Shown here piece by piece: positions 33,856-43,271 of a stretch of DNA of 52,231 bases. A model generated the notes under the pieces. That model was not told where the DNA came from and made no database searches. It worked only from the letters and a program-made list of their open reading frames with translations. The position numbers and the translations under genes were made by a program. Origin of the DNA: Methylobacterium planeticum (GTDB lineage Bacteria > Pseudomonadota > Alphaproteobacteria > Rhizobiales > Beijerinckiaceae); NCBI RefSeq assembly GCF_008806345.1, contig NZ_VZZJ01000034.1:1-52231 (forward strand). The letters are read 5' to 3'. Within the stretch, counting starts at the first letter, position 1; each line of letters starts with the position of its first letter.

Positions 33856-34155
33856 ATGGCGCGTTTCATCGTGATCGAGAGAGGCACAGGCCGCGTCTAC
33901 GGCGACACGGCCCGGTTGAGTTCCGCGGAGAAGGTGGTCTCGCCGGCGGATGCCGTGTGCCTGTTCGACCGGCACCTCGGCCGCGCCACCCGCGGCTTCG
34001 GCTACGTCAAGCCCGACAGCGATGCGGCGAGCTACGACGTCTACGAGATCCCGCGCTCGCGCTCCGACGCCGCCACCGCGAGCGACCCGGAGGCGCGCGC
34101 CCTGGTCCGCGAGCACGGCTCCCTGGTGACCGCCCTCGTCAGCTACAATTCCTGA
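33856..34155 (+). CDS. Hypothetical protein
   Basis: A 99-residue cytoplasmic protein of mixed alpha/beta pattern: ARFIVIERGTGRVYGDTARL is a beta hairpin, VVSPADAVCLFDRHLGR a helix, and FGYVKPDSDAASYDVYEIP another strand pair. I start at ATG 33856 because AAGG sits at proper distance; an ATG six bases earlier lacks spacing. No named family recognised. It converges with the CPACH-protein gene across a hairpin-like stretch. Confidence 0.6.
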   Translation: MARFIVIERGTGRVYGDTARLSSAEKVVSPADAVCLFDRHLGRATRGFGYVKPDSDAASYDVYEIPRSRSDAATASDPEARALVREHGSLVTALVSYNS

Positions 34156-34203
34156 ATCCAGGCCCCGCACCGCGGACCCGCGGCGTCCGGTGCGCGTGGC
34201 GGG

Positions 34204-34461
34204 TCACGCGAGGGCGTCCGGGTGGGGCGAGGGCGTGCCCGAGAACTTCTTCGGCATCAGCGGGCAGCCGCTATGCCCCTTGCGGTGGGCGAGGCTGAGG
34301 CGCCGGTCGCTGGCATAGGCCCCGTGGACCATCACCAGCCCGTGGCAGGCCGGACACCGCTTCGGCGCCGAGCGGTAGACCCCGTGCGCCTCGGAGAGAT
34401 TCGCGGTTCGCCACGCACCATCGATCTTGACCTCGCACTGGTCCGGCTTGCTGCTTCTCAT
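34204..34461 (-). CDS. Small CPxCH zinc-ribbon-like protein
   Basis: An 85-residue protein with KRCPACHGLVMVHGAY in the middle and LAHRKGHSGCPL near the end, so two cysteines, histidines and a final Cys are spaced like a zinc site (CPxCH...HxxxHxxC). Proteins of this build (basic first third, CPACHG, then an H..H..C tail) are frequent in Methylobacterium genomes and are uncharacterised. I start at ATG 34461, with a G-rich stretch before it. A nucleic-acid-binding role is possible but unproven. Confidence 0.65.
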   Translation of the reverse strand: MRSSKPDQCEVKIDGAWRTANLSEAHGVYRSAPKRCPACHGLVMVHGAYASDRRLSLAHRKGHSGCPLMPKKFSGTPSPHPDALA

Positions 34462-34564
34462 GCCCCCCACATGGGGCGCCGACCCGCAATGGCCATGTCC
34501 GTCCGGCGGATCAGATCGCGGCCGATCTCCACCCCGGATCACGGCCCGCGCGCGGGCCTCCCGG

Positions 34565-34852
34565 TCAGGGCGTGTCCGGCGCCTGCGCCGCAGCGGAGGT
34601 CGCCCGGGCCTTGATCTGCGCCTCCCGCATCCTGTGGTGGAGCGCGAGGTAGCGCGCGCGCCGGGCGTTGAGCGCCAGGGAGGTCTCCCCCTCCCTTCGG
34701 TCCGAGCCGTTCTCCCGCGTCAGGGCGAAATATTCCTCGGATTCCGGTTGCGTCAGGCCGGCATAGACGAGGTGTCCGAGCGCGTCGGTGGTGAGGCAGT
34801 GCAGGTCGCGCAGGTGCGCCATCTCGGCCGGATCGAACTTCACGCTCAGCAT
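34565..34852 (-). CDS. Hypothetical protein
   Basis: A 95-residue helical protein: KFDPAEMAHLRDLHCLTTDA, then LVYAGLTQPESEEYFALTRE and LALNARRARYLALHHRMREA. No membrane segment or signal. Its ATG overlaps the last codons of the exported GVCxGC protein gene by seven bases, so the two are likely co-expressed. No family recognised. Confidence 0.5.
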   Translation of the reverse strand: MLSVKFDPAEMAHLRDLHCLTTDALGHLVYAGLTQPESEEYFALTRENGSDRREGETSLALNARRARYLALHHRMREAQIKARATSAAAQAPDTP

Positions 34853-35115
34853 CCCCGGCAGACGCCGCTCATCGTTCGCTTCATCCGGCCGTCCCAGGCC
34901 TTGTCGCGGGTCTCGCTGGCGAGCTGGTTCCGCTTCATCTCGGCCTCGCGCTTCTCGGTGTCGCGCTTCTCCCGGATCGTGGCCTCGGCCTTGGCGTGCT
35001 CGGTTCTGGCGTGCTCGGTTCTGGCGTGTTCGGCCGCGGGTCGGGGCTGCGGCGGCAGGGGGGCTGCGGCGGCGAGCATCGTCAAGGCCCCGGTGACGGC
35101 GAGCGCGCGCAGCAT
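34846..35115 (-). CDS. Small exported GVCxGC-tail protein
   Basis: An 89-residue exported protein. Residues 1-19 are a signal peptide (RALAVTGALTMLAAAAPLPP). Next come three imperfect copies of TEHAR (EHARTEHARTEHAKAE), then a charged helix and the C-terminal tail RDKAWDGRMKRTMSGVCRGC. The tail is shared with the protein at 48533 (KAWDAKMKKTMGGVCGGC), so the two are paralogues. The two tail cysteines, CxGC, could bind a metal or form a disulfide. It overlaps the next gene. No named family is known to me. Confidence 0.7.
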   Translation of the reverse strand: MLRALAVTGALTMLAAAAPLPPQPRPAAEHARTEHARTEHAKAEATIREKRDTEKREAEMKRNQLASETRDKAWDGRMKRTMSGVCRGC

Positions 35116-35416
35116 GTCAGACTCTCGAAAATTCGGCGTGAGCGGGAGACTAGCACAACGCGGTTTGAAAAACCTTTGGCCGCGCCCATAAATATTGGTC
35201 GAAAATTTATCCCGACCAGCGATTTATTTTTGCGATCGTGGGAGGCCGGGCTCTCGTGCATCGGACGCCGGTACCGTCGGGCCCGGCGGACCTCCGCGGT
35301 GCCGGGCTTTACCGCCCGGCCGGCGGCGCCGGAGCGTATCAACGCCACGACACGTCTTATTTTCGCGGCAGGCCGTGATCATATGGACGTTTCCCAGTCT
35401 TCGGAGTGCGCCAGCC
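35116..35416. promoter_or_regulatory. AT-rich divergent promoter region
   Basis: Lies between the divergent exported-protein genes at 34846 and 35417. From 35130 to 35240 it is markedly AT-rich and includes the inverted repeat TGGTCG (35196-35201) and CGACCA (35213-35218), a possible operator shared by both genes. No individual -35/-10 pair can be fixed with confidence. Confidence 0.4.
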
Positions 35417-35839
35417 ATGAAACGACTTGCGGTCGTGGCTCTCTTGTTTCTCGCGGGATCGGGCTGGGCCCGCGCGCAATCCGCCGACCCCTACCTCCAG
35501 GCCTGCACGCAATCCGATCTCGTCTGCCAGGGGACGCAGCGGGGCTTCAAGGCGTCGTTTCCGAAGGCGCTCGCCGGCGATCATTCCGCCCAGCGCGACG
35601 TCTCCGCCTGCCTGACGAACGGGTGCGACGAGGCGGTGACGAGAGACCGGGTCCTGGGCTGCGCCTGGCGGCTGATGATCACCAAGTCCATCCTCCAGCC
35701 GGCGGACCTGACGGACGCCAATTTCCTGAATGCGAATTGTTCGGGCAGCCTCACCGACCTGGAGGTCGTGCGGATGAAGGAGCAGGCGGGCGACCTGTTC
35801 CGCACGATCTACCGGAAGCCGATGCCGAAGGCCGATTGA
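35417..35839 (+). CDS. Cysteine-containing exported protein
   Basis: A 140-residue exported protein with a signal peptide, KRLAVVALLFLAGSGWARAQ. The mature part has six or more cysteines in pairs (LQACTQSDLVCQG, SACLTNGCDEA, LGCAW, NANCSG), suggesting disulfides in the periplasm. It is helical and ends MKEQAGDLFRTIYRKPMP. A GGAG lies 11 bases before ATG 35417. No named family recognised. Confidence 0.75.
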   Translation: MKRLAVVALLFLAGSGWARAQSADPYLQACTQSDLVCQGTQRGFKASFPKALAGDHSAQRDVSACLTNGCDEAVTRDRVLGCAWRLMITKSILQPADLTDANFLNANCSGSLTDLEVVRMKEQAGDLFRTIYRKPMPKAD

Positions 35840-36177
35840 CGGGGCGCGGCCTCGACGGGGGCCGGGCCCCTCCCCGGCGCGGCGCATACAGCGGCACCCC
35901 GATGTGATAGGGTCGGCCCCGCACCCGCCGCCGAGCTGATGGAGGGCCGCCCCGTGCATTGCGACCTCGACGAGCGCGGCGATGGGATCGACGGATTCGC
36001 CGGCACGGCCGGCCCCGCGACGGGGGATCTGCGGCCCCCGATCACAGTCCGGGCCGGCACTCTGGCCCGGCGCGGCCCCTTCGACCGCGCCGGATTCCTG
36101 ATCGGCGAAGGCCCGGTGCCGAACGCGGCCTCGCGGGGCTCCCCGCCCCGCCGCCCCCGTGCGGAGCTGAAGCGACC
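35840..36177. other. Gap before the beta-flower gene
   Basis: No confidently supported gene. An open frame from 35939 ends by overlapping the next gene's ATG, but its product is low-complexity and lacks a family signal, so I do not call it. Confidence 0.35.
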
Positions 36178-36525
36178 ATGATCGACCTGTTCGACCACCA
36201 GGGCCGGGCCGCCGCCTTCTGCGACGGCCGGACCATCTACTTCTGGGATGGCCGCGCGGCCGCGTATCTCGTCGGCGAGGAGGTCTTCTCGTTCTCCGGC
36301 CGGTTCATCGGCTGGCTCACGGATGGCTGGGTCGTCGACCCGGCGGGACATTGCCTCCTGTTCGAGTTCAACGCCGTTCGGGGACCGGGAAAGCCGGCGC
36401 GCGACGGCACGTCCCCGAAGGCCGCGCCGCGCGCCCCGCCGCCGAGGCACTCGCGCCAAGCCGCCCCGCCCCGTCCGGCCGGGTTGGCGGAATGGTCGGA
36501 TTCGACCTTCGCCGACAGGGTGTGA
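36178..36525 (+). CDS. 4-fold beta-flower domain protein
   Basis: A 115-residue protein. Its first 65 residues match the four-fold beta-flower family by repeated blades: DLFDHQGRAAAFCDGRTIYF, WDGRAAAYLVGEEVFSFSGR and FIGWLTDGWVVDPAGHCLLF. These proteins are small, cytoplasmic and of unknown function. The C-terminal 45 residues are a low-complexity Pro/Arg/Ala tail that ends in AEWSDSTFADRV. GGAG sits 11 bases before ATG 36178. Confidence 0.75.
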   Translation: MIDLFDHQGRAAAFCDGRTIYFWDGRAAAYLVGEEVFSFSGRFIGWLTDGWVVDPAGHCLLFEFNAVRGPGKPARDGTSPKAAPRAPPPRHSRQAAPPRPAGLAEWSDSTFADRV

Positions 36526-36700
36526 GGGCGGCGCCCGGCTGGGCTCGGCGCTCTCGGGCCGATGCCACGCGATGCGCCGCGGCACCCGCAGGTCGCCGGT
36601 CACGCGCGGCGACCCGCCCGATCCGCAGGATTTCGCACCCTGCACGCGCGCGCCGGCGTGGAAACCACCCGGAGCCCGGGCCTCGACGGGCAAATCATCG

Positions 36701-36727
36701 TTAGCAGTCCGATGCCAGGAGTGCTAA
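36701..36727 (+). promoter_or_regulatory. CIRCE element (HrcA operator)
   Basis: TTAGCAGTC, nine bases, GAGTGCTAA: the consensus CIRCE repeat TTAGCACTC-N9-GAGTGCTAA with one mismatch. It lies 101 bases before groES, the position of the HrcA-repressed heat-shock operator in alphaproteobacteria. Confidence 0.93.
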
Positions 36728-36827
36728 GCCACCCGGAGCAGGGCGGCGGCCGGCGATCGGGCGACCCGGTCACCGATGGCGCGCAGCGCCCTGGTGCTTG
36801 CTGTTGAGCAGAGTTTTGGAGGCCTTC

Positions 36828-37115
36828 ATGACATTTCGTCCGCTGCACGACCGTGTCGTCGTCCGCCGTATCGAGGGCGAGGAGAAGACCAAGGGCGGCA
36901 TCATCATCCCGGACACCGCCAAGGAGAAGCCGCAGGAGGGCGAGGTCGTCGCCGTCGGCCCCGGCGCCCGCGACGAGGCCGGCCGCGTGAACGCGCTCGA
37001 CGTCAAGGCCGGCGACCGCGTCCTGTTCGGCAAGTGGTCCGGCACCGAGGTCAAGATCGACGGTCAGGACCTCCTGATCATGAAGGAATCCGACCTTCTC
37101 GGCGTCGTCGCCTAG
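36828..37115 (+). CDS. groES: Co-chaperonin GroES
   Basis: A 95-residue GroES, normal length. It forms the seven-membered lid that closes the GroEL chamber. FRPLHDRVVVRR is the first strand, and EKTKGGIIIPDTAKEKPQEG holds the mobile loop that contacts GroEL. DLLIMKESDLLGVVA ends it. TTTGGAGGCCTTC before ATG 36828 gives a good ribosome-binding site; the frame opens further upstream without one. It is followed by groEL after 96 bases and controlled by the CIRCE site before it. Confidence 0.97.
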   Translation: MTFRPLHDRVVVRRIEGEEKTKGGIIIPDTAKEKPQEGEVVAVGPGARDEAGRVNALDVKAGDRVLFGKWSGTEVKIDGQDLLIMKESDLLGVVA

Positions 37116-37211
37116 ACCGTCTCGGACGTCTCCCCGAATTTCCAGCAGGCCCTTCGAGGCCGCCCATCCCGGGCAGCCTCGGGCTGCAATTCCAGAAAGT
37201 GGACCCATCCC

Positions 37212-38855
<1,644 letters not shown>

Positions 38856-38881
38856 GGCGTCCGGCCAGCCCCTCGACCCAC

Positions 38882-38911
38882 GGGACGGACCGCCGCGCGG
38901 CGGCCCGTCCC
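38882..38911. terminator. GC-rich hairpin between convergent groEL and nitH
   Basis: GGGACGG pairs with CCGTCCC and encloses the perfect 14-bp inverted repeat CCGCCGCGCGGCGG, a 14-pair stem with one mismatch. It lies 27 bases after the groEL stop and 46 before the nitH stop. There is no T run, so it may be a bidirectional stabilising or Rho-assisting element. Confidence 0.5.
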
Positions 38912-38956
38912 CGCTGGCGGAATGGCCGGCGAGACCGTTCCCCGAGGGGACCGGGC

Positions 38957-40225
38957 TCAGACCGCGAAGCGCAGGGCGAACCGGTCCGCGCCGAGGCGCT
39001 TCTGGATCACCCGGGCGATGTGCTCCGCGTCGCGGCCGACCGCCCCGAACCGGCCGGAGCCCCAGGTGTGCAGCCAGGGCAGCCCGATGAAGGAGAGGCC
39101 CGGCTGAACCGTGACGCCGCGGCTGTGCTTCGGCCGGCCGGCCCCGTTGAACACGGACGCGTCGAGCCAGGAGAAATCCGGCCTGAAGCCGATGCACCAG
39201 ACGATGGCGGCGATGCCGGAGCCCGCGAGGGCGAGGCTGGTGACGGGCGCCTCCGGCTCCCAGACGGGGGCGTAATGCGCCTGCGCCGGGGCCTCGATCC
39301 CCCGGCTGGCGATGTGCTTGTCGATGGCCGCGTTGATGCCGTTATAGGTCCGGTCGGCCTGGTCGAGCGAGGACCGGAGATTGTCGCGGAACCGCAGGCA
39401 GCCGTCCTCGAACCCGTCCAGCACGCCGTAGAGCCGCATGCCCTCCGTCGCGAAGCGGCGCAGGTCGATGTCGCGGCCGCCGTCGCGGCCGGTGACGTAG
39501 TGGTTGGTGTTGTCCCGGACGCCGTCGCGCAGCGGATGGTCGTCGACGGACATCTCGTAATAGCCCATGTCGGCGAGCCAGGTGACGACGTCGCGGCCGC
39601 GGTAGAACCGGGCGCAGCGGGGCGCGTCGCCGACCGCGAGGTGCACCCTGCGCCCGGCGAGGTGCAGGTCCTCGGCGATCTGCGCGCCGGATTGGCCCGA
39701 GCCGACGACGAGCACGTCGCCCTCGGGCAACTGCCCCGGGTTGCGGTACTGGTTCGAGTGGATCTGCATGACGGAGGACGGCAGCCGCTCGGCCATGCGG
39801 GGGATGATGGGCGTGTGGTAGCCGCCCGAGGCCACGACGATCTCGTCGGCGGTGTAGTCCCCGTCCGAGGTCCGGACCGAGAAGCCGCCCGCCGCCAGGG
39901 GCTCCGCCCGCCGGACCGTGACGCCCTCGCGGATCGGCGGATTCACCTTGGCGGCGAAGGCCGCCAGATAGGCGACGATCTCCTCCTTCCGCATGAAGCC
40001 GTCGGGGTCGGGGCCGTCGTAGGGGTGGCCCGGCAGGTCGCATTGCCAGTTGGGGGTGACGAGGCAGAACGTGTCCCAGCGCTGCGTCGCCCAGGTGTGG
40101 GCGGCGGTCCGCGCCTCGAAGACGAGGTGCTCGATGCCGGCCTGCGTGAGGTGGTAGCTGACCGAGAGGCCGGCCTGTCCGCCGCCCACGATGGCGACCG
40201 GGACGTGGCGAGGAGTGGGTGTCAT
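38957..40225 (-). CDS. nitH: Flavin-dependent monooxygenase of Nit1C cluster (MSMEG_0569 family)
   Basis: A 422-residue flavoprotein. VAIVGGGQAGLSVSYHLTQA is the FAD-binding Rossmann motif. VLVVGSGQSGAQIAEDLHLA is the NADPH-binding GxGxSG motif. WDTFCLVTPNWQCDLPGHPY is typical of the MSMEG_0569 family of nitrogen-starvation flavoproteins. It is the last gene of the nit cluster, 38 bases after nitG. In other Nit1C bacteria this gene (NitH) is part of the set needed for growth on cyanide as nitrogen source; its exact reaction is not established. The start is ATG 40225. Confidence 0.88.
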   Translation of the reverse strand: MTPTPRHVPVAIVGGGQAGLSVSYHLTQAGIEHLVFEARTAAHTWATQRWDTFCLVTPNWQCDLPGHPYDGPDPDGFMRKEEIVAYLAAFAAKVNPPIREGVTVRRAEPLAAGGFSVRTSDGDYTADEIVVASGGYHTPIIPRMAERLPSSVMQIHSNQYRNPGQLPEGDVLVVGSGQSGAQIAEDLHLAGRRVHLAVGDAPRCARFYRGRDVVTWLADMGYYEMSVDDHPLRDGVRDNTNHYVTGRDGGRDIDLRRFATEGMRLYGVLDGFEDGCLRFRDNLRSSLDQADRTYNGINAAIDKHIASRGIEAPAQAHYAPVWEPEAPVTSLALAGSGIAAIVWCIGFRPDFSWLDASVFNGAGRPKHSRGVTVQPGLSFIGLPWLHTWGSGRFGAVGRDAEHIARVIQKRLGADRFALRFAV

Positions 40226-40263
40226 GGCTCTGCCTCCAGGAGGTCGGGCGGGGATCGGGGGCT

Positions 40264-40545
40264 TCAGGTGTCGAAGGTCTCGACCGTGACGCGCCCCGCC
40301 GGATCCTGCCCCCGGGCGACGGCCTCGATCCGGGCGAGCTGGTCCAGGGCTGCCGAGCAGGCGAAGCCGTACTTCGCCCGGACCCGCTCGCTGGCGATTG
40401 TGAGGGCGATCCGGGTCTTCTCGACGAACTCGGCGACCGGGTAGCTCGCGCCGGGGGCGAGGTAGTCCGTGACCACGAGCGAGGGCGAGTAGCAGGCCTC
40501 GCGCCGGCCATCCGGCCAGCGGACGTGAAAGCGCATCTCAGGCAT
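40264..40545 (-). CDS. nitG: Nit1C small protein (MSMEG_0570 family)
   Basis: A 93-residue protein of the MSMEG_0570 nitrogen-starvation family. It begins PEMRFHVRWPDGRREACYSP and contains LAPGASYPVAEFVEKTRIAL, which is the conserved core. It has no catalytic residues I recognise. Its ATG at 40545 overlaps the end of nitF by eight bases, indicating coupled translation. It is found as a fixed companion in Nit1C clusters; its role is unknown. Confidence 0.88.
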   Translation of the reverse strand: MPEMRFHVRWPDGRREACYSPSLVVTDYLAPGASYPVAEFVEKTRIALTIASERVRAKYGFACSAALDQLARIEAVARGQDPAGRVTVETFDT

Positions 40546-41560
40546 CGTTCGTCTCCCGACGGCCGCAGCCGGTCAGCGGCCCGGCGCGGAGGTCCCAGAC
40601 CACCGCCTCGCCGCCGGAGGCGTCCCGCACCCGGACGACCCGGCTCGCGTCGAGGCGACCGATGGCGGCGGCCGCGAGGCCGCGCTCGGCGAAGCGCGCG
40701 CGCACGGCCGGCGTGCGGTCCGGCCGCACGCCGAGGACGTAGCCGAAGCTCGGGAAGGCGGTGAGCCAGCGGTCGAGCGGGACCGCGTCGGGCCGCGGGA
40801 TCGCCGCGAGGTCGATCGACCCGCCGACGCCCGAGCATTCGAGCAGCATCAGGGCCGTGCCGACGACGCCCGCCATGCTGATGTCCTTGGCGGCGCAGGC
40901 CAGCCCGTCCTCGGCGAGGCCCGGCAGCAGCGCGAGGTCGCCCCGCAGGCGCGCGCCCGGGCTGCCGGTCGAGGCGTCCCAGTACGGGTGCGGATCGCGG
41001 AAGCGCCCGCGCAGGTCGATGACGGCGATCAGGTCGTCGCCGGGCGCCGCGTCGAAGCTCGTCAGGAGGCGCGGCCCCGCCCGGCCGAGCACGGCGACCG
41101 CGAGGTTGCCGGAGGCGGCCCGGGTGTTGGTGTGGCCGCCCACCACCGGCACGCCGTAGAGCGCCGCGGCATCGGACAGGCCGGCCAGGATCGGGTCGGC
41201 CGCGTCGGCGCCCCGGCTCCAGAGGGCGTCGACGACCGCGAGCGGACGCCCGCCCATGGCGGCGACGTCGCTGAGGTTGACCATGATGCCGCAATAGCCG
41301 GCGAAGTAGGGATCCTCCGCCACGAACCCGTCGAGGAAGCCCTCGATCGCCAGGAGCAGGTGCCCGTCGCCGTCGGGAATCGCGGCGCAATCGTCGCCGA
41401 CCGGCACCGCCGCGTCGCCCCGCCCCAGCCCGAGGCGCGCCACGACGGCGTCGATGTCGCGCTTGTGCGCGACGCCCCGGGCGTCGCGGATGCGCCGCGC
41501 CAGGGTCGGGAGGTCGAGGGCCGGGAGGTCGAGGGTCGGGAGGTCGAGGGTCATCGTCAT
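40538..41560 (-). CDS. nitF: AIR synthase-like protein of Nit1C cluster (Sll0787 family)
   Basis: A 340-residue member of the PurM/AIR synthase superfamily, in the Sll0787 family. VPVGDDCAAIPDGDGHLLLA and VNLSDVAAMGGRPLAVVDAL are the ATP-binding PurM motifs, and GHTNTRAASGNLAVAVLG and AKDISMAGVVGTALMLLE follow. It probably phosphorylates or activates a small substrate, which is inferred from the superfamily. The N-terminus is an internal repeat LDLPTLDLPALDLPTLA from a 15-bp tandem duplication, so the precise start (ATG 41560 or GTG 41563) matters little. Its start shares a base with the nitE stop. Confidence 0.87.
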   Translation of the reverse strand: MTMTLDLPTLDLPALDLPTLARRIRDARGVAHKRDIDAVVARLGLGRGDAAVPVGDDCAAIPDGDGHLLLAIEGFLDGFVAEDPYFAGYCGIMVNLSDVAAMGGRPLAVVDALWSRGADAADPILAGLSDAAALYGVPVVGGHTNTRAASGNLAVAVLGRAGPRLLTSFDAAPGDDLIAVIDLRGRFRDPHPYWDASTGSPGARLRGDLALLPGLAEDGLACAAKDISMAGVVGTALMLLECSGVGGSIDLAAIPRPDAVPLDRWLTAFPSFGYVLGVRPDRTPAVRARFAERGLAAAAIGRLDASRVVRVRDASGGEAVVWDLRAGPLTGCGRRETNDA

Positions 41561-42105
41561 CACGCGGCCTTGCGCAGGGTGATGAGGCCGCGCTCGGGAT
41601 CGTGCATCGGCGGATAGGCCGAAAGATCCGCCCGCATCAGGCGGTGCGGCCGCCCATGCAGGCCGGTCTCGCCCAGGCTCTCCCAGTGCAGGGCCTCGAA
41701 CAGGGCGGCGTTGCTGCTCTGCACGTGGGCGAGGAAGCGGGTGCAGCCCCGGGCATGGGCCGAGGAGACCGCGACCCGGATCAGCCCCGCCCCGAGGGCC
41801 GCCGTGCCGCGGAAGCGCCGGGCGACGGCGAGGCGCGAGCCCCACCACTCGCCGGGCCGCTCCGCGGCCTCGTGGATGCGCACGGTGCCCACCACGGCAT
41901 CGAGGTCGCCGCCGAGGGTCGAGAGCGCGCAGATCGGGATGGCGTGCGCGTCGACCGCATCCCGGTCGTCCTCCCGGAAGATCCCCTGCTCCGTGCAGAA
42001 GACCTGCCGGCGCAGGGCCGCGCAGGCGCGCTGCTCCCAGGGGCTCGTGGCGAACTTCACCCGGAAATGGCTCGGCCAGAAGGGGGGGACGGGCTCCAGC
42101 ATCAT
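41560..42105 (-). CDS. nitE: GNAT acetyltransferase-like protein of Nit1C cluster (MSMEG_0567 family)
   Basis: A 181-residue GNAT fold protein of the MSMEG_0567/Sll0786 family. ACAALRRQVFCTEQGIFRED is the first conserved block, VVGTVRIHEAAERPGEWWGS the second, RLAVARRFRGTAALGAGLIR holds the acetyl-CoA-binding loop, and FLAHVQSSNAALFEALHWES is the fourth. The open frame is longer upstream inside nitD; I start at ATG 42105, which overlaps the nitD stop. In some genomes this domain is fused to the AIR synthase part; here they are separate and coupled. The substrate is unknown. Confidence 0.87.
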   Translation of the reverse strand: MMLEPVPPFWPSHFRVKFATSPWEQRACAALRRQVFCTEQGIFREDDRDAVDAHAIPICALSTLGGDLDAVVGTVRIHEAAERPGEWWGSRLAVARRFRGTAALGAGLIRVAVSSAHARGCTRFLAHVQSSNAALFEALHWESLGETGLHGRPHRLMRADLSAYPPMHDPERGLITLRKAA

Positions 42106-43271
42106 GCCGCCGCTCCCGTGCGCTCGTAGGCCGAGAGGGCCGAGCAGGCGCCGCAGCGGCCGCAGCCCGCCTTGATCTCGCCGGAGCGCAGGCCGGCCCC
42201 GGCCAGCAGCGCGGCGAGCGGCTGCAGGATCGCGTGCATGAGGTCGGGCGAGGGGCCCGGATGGCTCTCCAGCGGTGTGCCGGAGATCGGCACGAAGGGC
42301 ACCACGAACGGGTAGACGCCGAGGCCGACCAGGCGCTCGGCCGTCGCCAGGATGGCCTCCGGCGTGTCGCCGAGCCCCGCCAGGATGTAGGTCGAGACCT
42401 GGCCCCGCCCGAAGACCGGGACCGCGGCCGCGAAGGCGTCGTAGTAGCGCTCCAGCGGCACGCTCGCCTTGCCGGGCATGATCCGGGCCCGCACCTCCGG
42501 CGTCACCGCCTCGAGATGCAGCCCGAGGGCGTCGACGCCGGAGGCCTTGAGGCGGGCGAACCAGCGGTCGTCGTCGGGCGGCTCGCACTGGGCCTGGATC
42601 GGCAGGTCGACCGCGGCCTTCACCGCGAAGGCGCTCTCGCAGAGGATCGCCGCGCCCCGGTCGGTGGCGTTCGGGGTGCCCGTCGTCATCACCATGTGCC
42701 TGACGCCGTCGAGGAGCACCGCCGCGCGGGCGACCTCGGCGAGCTGCTCGGGGCTCTTGCGCGCCACGGTGCGGCCGGCGGCCAGCGACTGGCCGATCGA
42801 GCAGAACCGGCAGGTCTTGGTGCGGCTCGCGTAGCGGATGCAGGTCTGCAGCACGGTGGTGGCGAGGACGTCGCGCCCGTGCAGCACGGCGATCTGGGAA
42901 TAGGGCACCCCGTCGAAGGTCGAGAGGGCGTAGAAGCGCGGCTTGCCCGGGAAGGTCGCCCGCCCGATCACCACGCCGTCATGCTCGATCTCGGAGACGC
43001 CGTCCGGGTCGGGGCGGCGCACCAGGAAGGGCGAGTCGAACGCGGCCGCGGTGTGGACCGGCACCATCACGGTCCGGCCCGCGATCGTCATCGCCTTGTG
43101 GTCGGAGGGGCCGGCGCCGCCCCGGCGGCTGGCGACCCCCGGGCGGGCGTCGGCGAGCCTAACCCCGAAGGATTGCAACGCGTTGATCAGGCGCTCGGTC
43201 GGCATCCCGACGAGGCCCGGGGCGACCGGCGGACGGGGGGGCGGGCTCGTCGGTCGCGGGCGGCTCATCAT
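42102..43271 (-). CDS. nitD: Radical SAM protein of Nit1C cluster (MSMEG_0568 family)
   Basis: A 389-residue radical SAM enzyme. The cluster-binding cysteines are C144, C154 and C157 in CIRYASRTKTCRFC, a spaced CX9CX2C variant typical of the MSMEG_0568 family. ASRRGGAGPSDHKAMTIAGR is the family's N-terminal mark. A C-terminal GCGRCGACS cysteine cluster could hold a second iron-sulfur site. With an ATG at 43271 it has a GGAG eight bases upstream but overlaps nitC by 113 bases; an ATG at 43205 fits the family's usual beginning but lacks a ribosome-binding site. It lies between nitC and nitE. The reaction is unknown. Confidence 0.88.
   Translation of the reverse strand: MMSRPRPTSPPPRPPVAPGLVGMPTERLINALQSFGVRLADARPGVASRRGGAGPSDHKAMTIAGRTVMVPVHTAAAFDSPFLVRRPDPDGVSEIEHDGVVIGRATFPGKPRFYALSTFDGVPYSQIAVLHGRDVLATTVLQTCIRYASRTKTCRFCSIGQSLAAGRTVARKSPEQLAEVARAAVLLDGVRHMVMTTGTPNATDRGAAILCESAFAVKAAVDLPIQAQCEPPDDDRWFARLKASGVDALGLHLEAVTPEVRARIMPGKASVPLERYYDAFAAAVPVFGRGQVSTYILAGLGDTPEAILATAERLVGLGVYPFVVPFVPISGTPLESHPGPSPDLMHAILQPLAALLAGAGLRSGEIKAGCGRCGACSALSAYERTGAAA

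Noticed and set aside
34156..34203. Hairpin CGCACCG...CGGTGCG between convergent genes as a terminator
   Set aside because: The stem is short (seven pairs), the loop region is G+C-rich and there is no T run, so support is too weak.
35939..36181. An 80-codon open frame overlapping the beta-flower gene's start
   Set aside because: Attractive ATGA overlap, but the product is low-complexity with no recognisable domain and a weak start signal.
39342..41390. A 682-codon minus-strand open frame over the nit genes
   Set aside because: Out-of-frame shadow of nitF, nitG and nitH.
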